A stretch of 32,855 nt of DNA from positions 1 to 32,855 of the forward strand of contig JABCZC010000049.1 in NCBI GenBank assembly GCA_013289875.1, in the 5' to 3' direction. A program made the position numbers and the translations under genes. The notes beneath the pieces are model-generated. The model did not search any database. It had not been told where the DNA came from and worked only from the letters and a program-made list of their open reading frames with translations. Positions 19,009 through 25,327 of this stretch are shown here, piece after piece. This DNA is from Acidobacteriota bacterium (lineage in GTDB: Bacteria > Acidobacteriota > Terriglobia > Terriglobales > Acidobacteriaceae). How positions within the stretch are numbered: position 1 is the stretch's first letter; each line of letters starts with the position of its first letter.

Positions 19009-20322
19009 CTAAGCCAGCACCGCTTCGTGCTCCAGCGAGTGGTGGTAGGGACATCCCTTGCCGTCCAGATGATCTTCAAATTCTTTGCGGAATTTCTGCA
19101 CAAAGGCGATGGTCGGCATCGCCGCGGCGTCGCCAAGCGGGCAGAAGGTGCGTCCCAGCATGTTTTCGGCAAGATACTTGATGTTGTCGATGTCTTTATC
19201 CACCCCGCCGCCCGCATGCAGCCGGGTGAGCGACTTCTTGAGCCAATCCGTGCCTTCGCGGCAGGGAATGCACCAGCCGCAGCTTTCATGCTGGTAGAAC
19301 TTCATGGTGCGCAGCGCAAACTCCACCATGCAGACGGTTTCGTCGAGCATGACCACGCCCCCGGAGCCGAGCATCGATCCTGCCTTGCCCACCTGGTCGA
19401 AGTCCATGCCGATGTCGATTTCTTCTGGCAGCAATACGGGCGTTGACGATCCGCCCGGTACGACGGCCTTCAGCTTCTTCCCGCCCGGGATCCCGCCGCC
19501 CACGTCATAGATCATCTTCTTGAGGTTGTAACCCATGGGCAGCTCATAGACGCCGGGCTTCTCGATGTGTCCGCTCAGGCAGAACAAGCGCGTGCCGCCG
19601 TTGCGTTCCGTTCCCAGCTTGGCGTATTCTGCGCCGCCGATGCGGAAGATGTGCGGAACGGTCGCCAGTGTCTCGGCGTTGTTGATAATTGTCGGACCGC
19701 CATAGAGTCCGACCACGGCAGGGAAGGGAGGACGAATACGCGGGATGCCGCGCTTGCCTTCGAGCGACTCCATGAGCGCCGATTCTTCGCCGACTTCGTA
19801 GGCCCCGGCGCCGGTGTGCGAGATGGCTTCGAAGTCTATACCTGAACCGAAGATGTTCTTGCCAAGGAAGCCCTTCGCGTAGGCCTCGTCGATGGCCTTC
19901 TCCATAATCTTCAGCAGGTAGCGGTATTCGCCGCGCAGGTAGATGAAGCCCATCTTCGCACCGACCGCCAGGCCAGCGATGATGGTGCCTTCAATGACCG
20001 AGTGCGGGTCGTGCTCGAAGATCAAACGGTCCTTGCAGGTCGCAGGTTCGCTTTCGTCGCCGTTCACCAGCACGTACTTCGGCTTCGCCGACTGTTTGGG
20101 CACGAAGGACCACTTCAATCCGGTGGGAAAGCCCGCTCCGCCGCGCCCGCGCAGGCCCGAGGCCTTCATCTCGGTAATGATCGCCTCAGGACCCATGGCA
20201 ATGGCCTTTTGGACGGACTTGTAACCATCCAGCTCCAGATACTTGTCGATCGAGGTCGCGCCTTTTCCGAAGCGGTAGGAGATGAGCGGCACGACATCCG
20301 GATGCGTTGTGAGAAATGCCAT
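19009..20322 (-). CDS. nuoF: NADH-quinone oxidoreductase subunit F
   Basis: The NADH dehydrogenase module subunit, 437 residues, binding NADH, FMN and cluster N3. The FMN/NADH glycine loop GRGGAGFPTGLKW is at 59-71. The NADH-site segment VNGDESEPATCKDR is at 86-99. The N3 ligands are C348, C351, C354 (SCGWCIPCREG) and C394 (TFCPLGDAA). One stretch is atypical: residues 171-182 read GAGAYEVGEESA, where the family norm is GAGAYICGEETA. ATG 20322 lies 2 bases after the nuoE stop. Confidence 0.97.
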   Translation of the reverse strand: MAFLTTHPDVVPLISYRFGKGATSIDKYLELDGYKSVQKAIAMGPEAIITEMKASGLRGRGGAGFPTGLKWSFVPKQSAKPKYVLVNGDESEPATCKDRLIFEHDPHSVIEGTIIAGLAVGAKMGFIYLRGEYRYLLKIMEKAIDEAYAKGFLGKNIFGSGIDFEAISHTGAGAYEVGEESALMESLEGKRGIPRIRPPFPAVVGLYGGPTIINNAETLATVPHIFRIGGAEYAKLGTERNGGTRLFCLSGHIEKPGVYELPMGYNLKKMIYDVGGGIPGGKKLKAVVPGGSSTPVLLPEEIDIGMDFDQVGKAGSMLGSGGVVMLDETVCMVEFALRTMKFYQHESCGWCIPCREGTDWLKKSLTRLHAGGGVDKDIDNIKYLAENMLGRTFCPLGDAAAMPTIAFVQKFRKEFEDHLDGKGCPYHHSLEHEAVLA

Positions 20323-20324
20323 GG

Positions 20325-20825
20325 CTACTTACCCGCCTTCGCGCGATAGTCTTCGAGGAGACTGTCCATTGACTCCGGCGTTAAATTTTCATGAAAGTCG
20401 TAGTTGATCTGCACGGCCGGCGCCCAGCTACAGGCTCCGATGCACTCCACTTCTTCGAGTGAGAAGACTCCATCAGGGGTCACGCCTTTGTTGCCGACAC
20501 CCAGCCGCTTCTTGCAATGCTCGAAGAGTTCGTTACCGCCGCGCAGCATGCAGCAGATGTTGGTGCAGACCTGTACGTTGAATTTGCCGGCGGGCTTGGT
20601 GCGCAGCAGGGAGTAATAACTGAGCACGCTCAGCACGTCGCTCTCCTTGATGCCGACGCGCACGGCGACCTCGGCGATTACCGCCGGGGAGAGGTAGCCC
20701 ACTTCGTCCTGCGCATAGAGCAGCATGGGAATCAGCGCCGAACGCCGCACCGGATACTGCGTCACCAGCTTGTCGAAGCGAGCCGCAAGCTCGGGTGAAA
20801 AGATCGTTGTCGTTTCCGTGGCCAA
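20325..20825 (-). CDS. nuoE: NADH-quinone oxidoreductase subunit E
   Basis: The 166-aa thioredoxin-like subunit carrying [2Fe-2S] cluster N1a. Ligands are C87 and C92 (QVCTNICC) and C128 and C132 (VECIGACSWAP). The N-terminal helical domain (LIPMLLYAQDEVGYLSP) contacts NuoF. The start is TTG at 20825, supported by GAGGAG located in the last codons of the preceding gene, 6 bases away; no ATG is available nearby. Length is usual for NuoE. Confidence 0.96.
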   Translation of the reverse strand: MATETTTIFSPELAARFDKLVTQYPVRRSALIPMLLYAQDEVGYLSPAVIAEVAVRVGIKESDVLSVLSYYSLLRTKPAGKFNVQVCTNICCMLRGGNELFEHCKKRLGVGNKGVTPDGVFSLEEVECIGACSWAPAVQINYDFHENLTPESMDSLLEDYRAKAGK

Positions 20826-20828
20826 CGC

Positions 20829-21200
20829 TTACTCCTCGTCAAAAACCTTAGCGGTAAATGCCTCAGCTGCTACTTCCAGCTCCAGTTTGCCGCGGCGGTC
20901 GCTCAGTTCTACCTGGCTGTCTTCGCCGATTTTGAACTTGCCGCGCTCGAGCACGCGCTCCGGACCGGGATCGTCTTCATACGTTGTCCAGCTTCCTTCG
21001 CCGATTGCGGGATCATACTCCAGCACCAGAATTTTCCCCTCACCGCGTAGGCTCAGGTGTCCATCTGCGTCCTCTTCCACAAGGGCATGATCGGAAACCG
21101 GCCTGCTCAGATCGTGGGCCGCCACGTAAGAGCGAACCAGCGCCGCGAAGGAGATCCACAGCTCCGCGTATACTCTATTCCCCAGAGTCACGGCCGACAT
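20829..21200 (-). CDS. Unknown protein Y inside the complex I operon (123 aa)
   Basis: The frame can be extended to 21329, but ATG 21200 is chosen because GGGGGAGGG ends 2-7 bases before it and the extension is an Arg/Lys-rich out-of-frame reading of the upstream gene. The product starts MSAVTLGNRVYAELWISFAA. It has an N-terminal helix (to about 30) and a strongly acidic beta-rich remainder. Segments such as ILVLEYDPAIGEGSWTTYED and KLELEVAAEAFTAKVFDEE are typical. There are no cysteines and no membrane segment, so it cannot replace an FeS subunit. It overlaps the upstream unknown gene by 26 bases and ends 3 bases before the nuoE start, whose ribosome binding site it contains. Cytoplasmic function linked to complex I (assembly or accessory subunit) is inferred from coupling only. 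I do not recognise the family. Confidence 0.75.
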   Translation of the reverse strand: MSAVTLGNRVYAELWISFAALVRSYVAAHDLSRPVSDHALVEEDADGHLSLRGEGKILVLEYDPAIGEGSWTTYEDDPGPERVLERGKFKIGEDSQVELSDRRGKLELEVAAEAFTAKVFDEE

Positions 21201-21756
21201 CGCCCTCCCCCTTCTTTTTCTTTGCGTTCTTAGCCTCTGCCTGGGCTTTAGCTGATGCGATTTCTGCTTCTTCGAGAGCGGAAATTTTCGTATAGCCGCC
21301 AAGCAGTTGCTCGATACACCACTGGGCAAAGCGAGTTGCGAGAGGGAAGTGCTCCACTGTCTGCGGATCGTCTGCGAAGACTCGGGAGATGCCTGCGCCC
21401 GGAGAGTCGATAATACCCCAGTACCCCCGCGTCAATTTCAACTGGCCGTGGTAGAAGATTGCGCTCTCGCGTGGGATCAGTCTCTTGAGCGATGCCGAAG
21501 TGAATGCGTAAAAAACAATATCGCTCAGCGTGTCACAGGCCAGCTTCAGATCGAACAGTCCGGCAGAGAGAGTAATGTGATGCGGTTCATCGTCTGAAGT
21601 GTGGACTTTGATCCGATCTTTGGCGGGTTCCTCTTCGAGCAGTTCGTTGATCGCGTTGCGAAACTCAGGCCAGAAGGCCCGGACCGCACCGGTGCGCGCC
21701 GCAAATTCTTCCTGCTGTGTTTCCACCCACTGCGATTTGTGGAGGAGGGTGCTCAC
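21175..21756 (-). CDS. Unknown protein X inside the complex I operon (193 aa)
   Basis: Start GTG at 21756 overlaps the nuoD stop (GTGA), so it is coupled to nuoD. The longer frame up to 21831 reads the nuoD tail in another frame. The protein begins MSTLLHKSQWVETQQEEFAA. It has a mixed alpha/beta middle (DEPHHITLSAGLFDLKLACD, then YAFTSASLKRLIPRESAIFY, then YWGIIDSPGAGISRVFAD) and a helical LATRFAQWCIEQLLGGY segment. It ends in a highly charged Ala/Lys/Glu helix (AEIASAKAQAEAKNAKKKKG). It has only two cysteines and no membrane helix, so it is neither NuoB nor NuoI. No family was recognised. Its fixed place between the Q-module and N-module genes makes an assembly or accessory role plausible but unproven. 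Confidence 0.78.
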   Translation of the reverse strand: MSTLLHKSQWVETQQEEFAARTGAVRAFWPEFRNAINELLEEEPAKDRIKVHTSDDEPHHITLSAGLFDLKLACDTLSDIVFYAFTSASLKRLIPRESAIFYHGQLKLTRGYWGIIDSPGAGISRVFADDPQTVEHFPLATRFAQWCIEQLLGGYTKISALEEAEIASAKAQAEAKNAKKKKGEGDVGRDSGE

Positions 21757-22976
21757 CGGTCGATCTCCCCGAGAACGATGTCGATTGAACCGATGACGGC
21801 AACCACGTCTGCGATCAGACGTCCGGCGCACATGGTCTGCAAGGCCTGCAGCGTTGCAAACGTGGGGTTGCGCATGTGAACGCGGTAGGGTTTGGCCGTG
21901 CCGTCGCTGACCACGTAATATCCCATCTCGCCGCGCGGTGATTCGATGGCCTGATACACCTCGCCGGCCGGAACCGGAAAACCCTCAGTCACAATCTTGA
22001 AGTGGTAGATGAGCGACTCCATCTGGGTCTTCATCTTCTCGCGGTCGGGCAGGACCACCTTGGGCGCGTCGGCCTTGATGTCACCTTCGGGCATGCCGTC
22101 GAGCGCCTGCTGGCATATCTTCACCGACTCGCGCATCTCCTCAACACGGACCATGTAGCGCGCCCACACATCGCCTTCGGTAGAGGTAGGGACCTTGAAC
22201 TGGAATTTCTCGTAGCCCGAGTACGGCATGTCACGGCGCAGGTCCCAATCGACTCCGGATGCCCGCAATGGCGGTCCGGTCACACCGAGCGCAATGGCGT
22301 CCGCGGCACTCAGGTACCCGATTCCCTTGATGCGGTGGATCCAAATGGGATTGCCCATGAGCAGGTTCTGATACTCGTCGATCCTTTCGGGCAGGATGTT
22401 CAGGAATTTCTGAATACGGTCGAACAAGTCGAGAGGCGGCTCGAGCGCCAAGCCACCCACCCGGAAGTACGACGTCATCATGCGCTGGCCGGAGACATGC
22501 TCGAAGATCCGAAGAATCTCTTCACGTTCGCGGAAGGTGTAGAGAAAGACGGTGAGGGCGCCGATGTCCATGGCGTGCGTGCCCAGCCAGACAAGATGAG
22601 AGTTGAGGCGCGTCAGCTCATTCAGAAGCACGCGAATCCACTGCGCCCGCTGCGGAATTTCGATCTCGAGCAGCTTCTCGACCGCCAGGCAGTAGCAGAG
22701 ATTGTTGCTCATCGGGCTCAGGTAGTCGATGCGGTCCGTCATCGGAACCACCTGCTGATAAAACTTCGCTTCGCAGGTTTTCTCGATGCCGGTGTGCAGA
22801 TAGCCGATGTCGGGGACGACCTTAAGCACGGTCTCGCCGTCGATCTCGACTACCAGGCGCAAGACACCATGCGTCGAAGGATGCTGCGGGCCCATGTTCA
22901 CGATCATTGTCGTGTCTTTGGAGCCTTCGGTGGGACGGGGTGTAAGCAGTGTGGAGGTCGCGACAAATTCGGTCAT
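21753..22976 (-). CDS. nuoD: NADH-quinone oxidoreductase subunit D
   Basis: The 49-kDa type subunit that lines the quinone pocket. The chosen ATG at 22976 overlaps the nuoC stop by one base (TGATG) and gives 407 residues; the longer frame is an out-of-frame reading of nuoC. Motifs: NMGPQHPSTHGVLRLVVEID (H32, H36 at the quinone head-group site), GYLHTGIEKTCE, MTDRIDYLSPMSNN, and C-terminal SPRGEMGYYVVSDG followed by RVHMRNPTFATLQAL. It is a separate protein from NuoC, unlike the fused NuoCD of E. coli. Its usual partner NuoB is not encoded nearby. Confidence 0.97.
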   Translation of the reverse strand: MTEFVATSTLLTPRPTEGSKDTTMIVNMGPQHPSTHGVLRLVVEIDGETVLKVVPDIGYLHTGIEKTCEAKFYQQVVPMTDRIDYLSPMSNNLCYCLAVEKLLEIEIPQRAQWIRVLLNELTRLNSHLVWLGTHAMDIGALTVFLYTFREREEILRIFEHVSGQRMMTSYFRVGGLALEPPLDLFDRIQKFLNILPERIDEYQNLLMGNPIWIHRIKGIGYLSAADAIALGVTGPPLRASGVDWDLRRDMPYSGYEKFQFKVPTSTEGDVWARYMVRVEEMRESVKICQQALDGMPEGDIKADAPKVVLPDREKMKTQMESLIYHFKIVTEGFPVPAGEVYQAIESPRGEMGYYVVSDGTAKPYRVHMRNPTFATLQALQTMCAGRLIADVVAVIGSIDIVLGEIDR

Positions 22977-23467
22977 CAGCGGTAACCCTCCACGGGATAG
23001 TCCTTGCGCAGCGGATGACCTTCCCACTCGTCCGGCATCATAATACGACGCAGGTTAGGGTGTCCGTGAAATCTCACCCCGAACAGGTCCCAAACTTCGC
23101 GCTCATAAAAGTTGGCTGAAGGCCACACCGGCGTGATGCTGTCGACCGACGTGTCAATGGAATCAACCATCGCTGCCAGCCGGAGGCGCTCTTTCAAACT
23201 GTGCGACAGTATGTGATAGGTGACCTGAAAGCGTGGCTCGCTCGGATACCAGTCGACACAGGTCACGTCTACAAGCATGTTGTAGCCGGCGGCCCGCACG
23301 ACCTCGCACGCCGTGCGAATCTGGTCCTTGTCGATGGTGAGAGTTAGTTCGTTGCGGTCGAATTTGGCGTCCTGAATGGAGCCTGGTAGGGAAGAGAGAA
23401 GTGAGGAAATGGCCTGGTTTTGTGCGTGGGCCTCAAGAACCGCGTCTTTGCTGGGGGTCGCGTTCAT
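22976..23467 (-). CDS. nuoC: NADH-quinone oxidoreductase subunit C
   Basis: The 30-kDa type subunit of the peripheral arm, 163 residues. Signature near the C-terminus: NFYEREVWDLFGVRFHGHP, then LRRIMMPDEWEGHPLRKDYP. ATG 23467 has AGGA 4-5 bases upstream. It follows nuoA after only 15 bases, so nothing can fit where nuoB normally lies. Confidence 0.96.
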   Translation of the reverse strand: MNATPSKDAVLEAHAQNQAISSLLSSLPGSIQDAKFDRNELTLTIDKDQIRTACEVVRAAGYNMLVDVTCVDWYPSEPRFQVTYHILSHSLKERLRLAAMVDSIDTSVDSITPVWPSANFYEREVWDLFGVRFHGHPNLRRIMMPDEWEGHPLRKDYPVEGYR

Positions 23468-23482
23468 CTCGTCCTATAAATC

Positions 23483-23890
23483 CTATAGATCGCCTTTATC
23501 CGATGCCCAGTCAAGGATACCTTTTTGTCGGATGTACAAGAGCCCCACCATCACAAATCCCAGGTAGACCAGCATCTCCCAAAAGCCAAACATAGGCGAA
23601 CCGGTAATCTTAGGCAATTGGCGATAGATCAACGCCCAGGGCAGCAGAAAAACCACTTCCACGTCGAAGAGGATGAAGAGCATCGCGACCATGTAGAAGC
23701 GGACCGAGAAGCGGCCGCGCGCGTCGCCTTCAGCCGGAATCCCGCATTCGTAAGCTTCCAGCTTGGTCTTGAGGTTGCGATGGCGTCCAATATGCCACGA
23801 CATCGTAACCATGCTGCAGCCCATCCCCACAGCTACCACAATCTGCATCAGCAGAGGGATGTAGTTCCAGCTATATGGATGAGTTTGCAT
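23483..23890 (-). CDS. nuoA: NADH-quinone oxidoreductase subunit A
   Basis: A three-helix membrane subunit, 135 residues, first gene of the operon. The conserved loop KLEAYECGIPAEGDARGRF, which carries the Cys near the quinone tunnel, and the helix FLLPWALIY with acidic residues in LFDVEVVFL are present. ATG at 23890. The promoter at 23936-23964 is about 45 bases upstream. Confidence 0.95.
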   Translation of the reverse strand: MQTHPYSWNYIPLLMQIVVAVGMGCSMVTMSWHIGRHRNLKTKLEAYECGIPAEGDARGRFSVRFYMVAMLFILFDVEVVFLLPWALIYRQLPKITGSPMFGFWEMLVYLGFVMVGLLYIRQKGILDWASDKGDL

Positions 23891-23935
23891 AGAGTCGTCC
23901 GGCCTCAGGATGATACGTCAAACGCCTACGCTCCG

Positions 23936-23964
23936 ACTCTAGTTTTTCGCCTGTCAAGAGTCAA
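23936..23964 (-). promoter_or_regulatory. Promoter of the nuo operon
   Basis: On the minus strand TTGACT (complement 23959-23964), a 17-base spacer and TAGAGT (complement 23936-23941) make a good sigma-70-like promoter. It directs transcription into nuoA with a leader of about 40 bases. No other promoter is obvious in the 14-kb operon. Confidence 0.6.
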
Positions 23965-24062
23965 GTTTCAGACGACATCATCGTAACTGTAACTCGCGCG
24001 CACATTCACGCGTCCAAGTGGGTGGCTGGCGATTTTCAGAAGAAAAGGGAGAAATCAGAATC

Positions 24063-24362
24063 ATGGAAAAAGTGGCACTCTGGGTCATGCTTCAGGCAAA
24101 GCCGGGTAAGGAAAACGAACTGGCCGAGTTTCTCAAAAGTGCTGTACCACTGGTTAACGCGGAGCCGGATACGATCTCCTGGTTTGCGCTGCAGACTGGC
24201 CCGTCGACTTTCGGCATTTTCGATACATTTCCCGGCGATGCCGGCCGGGATGCACATCTAAACGGAAAAGTCGCAGCCGCACTCATGGCGAAGGCGCCGG
24301 ACCTCCTGTCAGCGCCGCCATCCATTGAGAAGGTCGACCTGCTGGCCGTCACTCGAAAATAA
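24063..24362 (+). CDS. ABM-domain (antibiotic biosynthesis monooxygenase-like) protein
   Basis: A 99-aa protein of the dimeric alpha/beta-barrel ABM fold, like YgiN quinol monooxygenases. It shows the first strand KVALWVMLQAKPGKENELAE and a helix ending LKSAVPLVNAEPDTISWFAL. The later segment TFGIFDTFPGDAGRDAHLNG aligns with the DxFxD/E...HL pattern, and VDLLAVTRK is the last strand. The substrate cannot be read from the sequence. The longer frame starts at 24018; ATG 24063 is preferred because the fold begins there and AGGGAG lies about 11 bases upstream. It is divergent from nuoA and shares its control region. Confidence 0.82.
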   Translation: MEKVALWVMLQAKPGKENELAEFLKSAVPLVNAEPDTISWFALQTGPSTFGIFDTFPGDAGRDAHLNGKVAAALMAKAPDLLSAPPSIEKVDLLAVTRK

Positions 24363-24417
24363 AGCGCCGCACTGGCCCGACGGCGCATCACCCTTCTCTA
24401 GAGCTGGAGGTGCCGCC

Positions 24418-24684
24418 ATGCCATCCTGTACACACCGGAGCCATATCCACAACGTAGTTCCGCGCACTCCGAACGGTTGCGAGGAGTGCCTGAAGCTGGG
24501 CGACCGCTGGGTGCATCTGCGCATGTGCCTGGAATGCGGCCACGTCGGCTGCTGCGACTCGTCGAAGAACAAGCACGCGACGAAGCATTTCCACGCGGTC
24601 AAGCATCCCATCATGCGATCCATCGAGCCTGGGGAAAGCTGGGGCTGGTGCTACATCGATGACATGGTGCTGGACGTGGGCTAA
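24418..24684 (+). CDS. UBP-type zinc-finger protein
   Basis: An 88-aa stand-alone ZnF-UBP domain (PF02148 type). The Cys/His set is C4, C21, C24, C37, C40, C45 plus H53, H57 and H63 within CEECLKLGDRWVHLRMCLEC, GHVGCCDSSKNKHATKHFH and KHPIMRSIE. The end, WGWCYIDDMVLD, is also typical. In eukaryotic USP5 and HDAC6 this fold binds the free C-terminal Gly-Gly of ubiquitin; bacterial copies of this size are common but their ligand is not established. GGAGG lies 9 bases before ATG 24418. A ubiquitin-fold gene (ThiS-like) follows 430 bases downstream on the same strand. Confidence 0.92.
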   Translation: MPSCTHRSHIHNVVPRTPNGCEECLKLGDRWVHLRMCLECGHVGCCDSSKNKHATKHFHAVKHPIMRSIEPGESWGWCYIDDMVLDVG

Positions 24685-24839
24685 AGACGCGCGGATGAAT
24701 GCTCCGGCGCGAGGTTGTTTCCAAATGGAATGGCCAGCCGATTTTGTCCCAAAGTGATACAGGAATCCGAAGTAGGCCTGGCGTCTTCAAGGGCCGCGAT
24801 TCTCTCGCCGATACAGTGGGCAACTGGAGGATCACGGTT

Positions 24840-25043
24840 ATGATCACCCCTGCCGGAGCATCGATCGATTCTGCCAGCCTGGCCCTGGTCGTACGCTGCA
24901 GTGAGCGCTTCGCTCCCTGCGACGATTTTTACCAGGAAAATCCAATTGGCGTCTTTCGCGGATTGGCTTTTGCCATAGTCTTCAACCTCCTGCTCATGCT
25001 GACCGGCGTTGCCGGGTGGGAGCTCTGGCGCCTGTTGCGATAA
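24840..25043 (+). CDS. Small single-helix membrane protein (67 aa)
   Basis: ATG 24840 has GGAGG (24826-24830) at a spacing of 9, much better than the long-frame start at 24699. The N-terminal half is soluble, with a cysteine pair in VVRCSERFAPCDDFY. One transmembrane helix spans about 42-62 (GLAFAIVFNLLLMLTGVAGW), ending ELWRLLR. No family recognised. It sits between the zinc-finger gene and the ThiS-like gene. Confidence 0.6.
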   Translation: MITPAGASIDSASLALVVRCSERFAPCDDFYQENPIGVFRGLAFAIVFNLLLMLTGVAGWELWRLLR

Positions 25044-25115
25044 GCTCTGAATCTCCCCAAACTCCCGCATCCTGGGTTTTATCGGCAGGCTCCGTTCTGC
25101 TGGTAAATTCAACAC

Positions 25116-25325
25116 ATGCAATTCGTCATTAATGGGCATCCGCGTGAGTTTGATCTGGCTGCGGCGGCGAGTGTTGCCGACCTGGTCGCTACGCTCGGCC
25201 TCAAGGGCGACCGTGTAGCCATTGAGCACAACGGAAGCATCGTTTCCCGCGCCGACTGGGCTGAAACGGCCGTCAACGAGGGTGACAAGTTTGAAATTGT
25301 CCACTTCGTCGGCGGGGGAGCGTAG
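25116..25325 (+). CDS. thiS: ThiS/MoaD-type ubiquitin-fold sulfur carrier
   Basis: A 69-aa beta-grasp protein starting MQFVINGHPREFDLAAAASV, with VADLVATLGLKGDRVAIEHN and the strand DKFEIVHFVGGGA at the end. This is the ThiS pattern (sulfur carrier for thiazole synthesis). Functional ThiS ends in a free Gly-Gly that ThiF adenylates. Here the stop comes after GGGA, so one alanine follows the glycines. Either the alanine is tolerated, or it is removed, or the protein has another role. No thiF, thiG or thiE lies in the window. It ends 2 bases before the phosphoesterase GTG, so the two are probably co-transcribed. Confidence 0.82.
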   Translation: MQFVINGHPREFDLAAAASVADLVATLGLKGDRVAIEHNGSIVSRADWAETAVNEGDKFEIVHFVGGGA

Positions 25326-25327
25326 CG

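Noticed and set aside
18310..19446. 378-codon plus-strand open frame across the nuoG-nuoF junction
   Set aside because: Antisense to two well-supported genes, with His/Ala/Val-rich text and no recognisable domain.
22002..22985. 327-codon plus-strand open frame
   Set aside because: Complement of nuoD; the composition is that of a shadow frame and it has no start signal.
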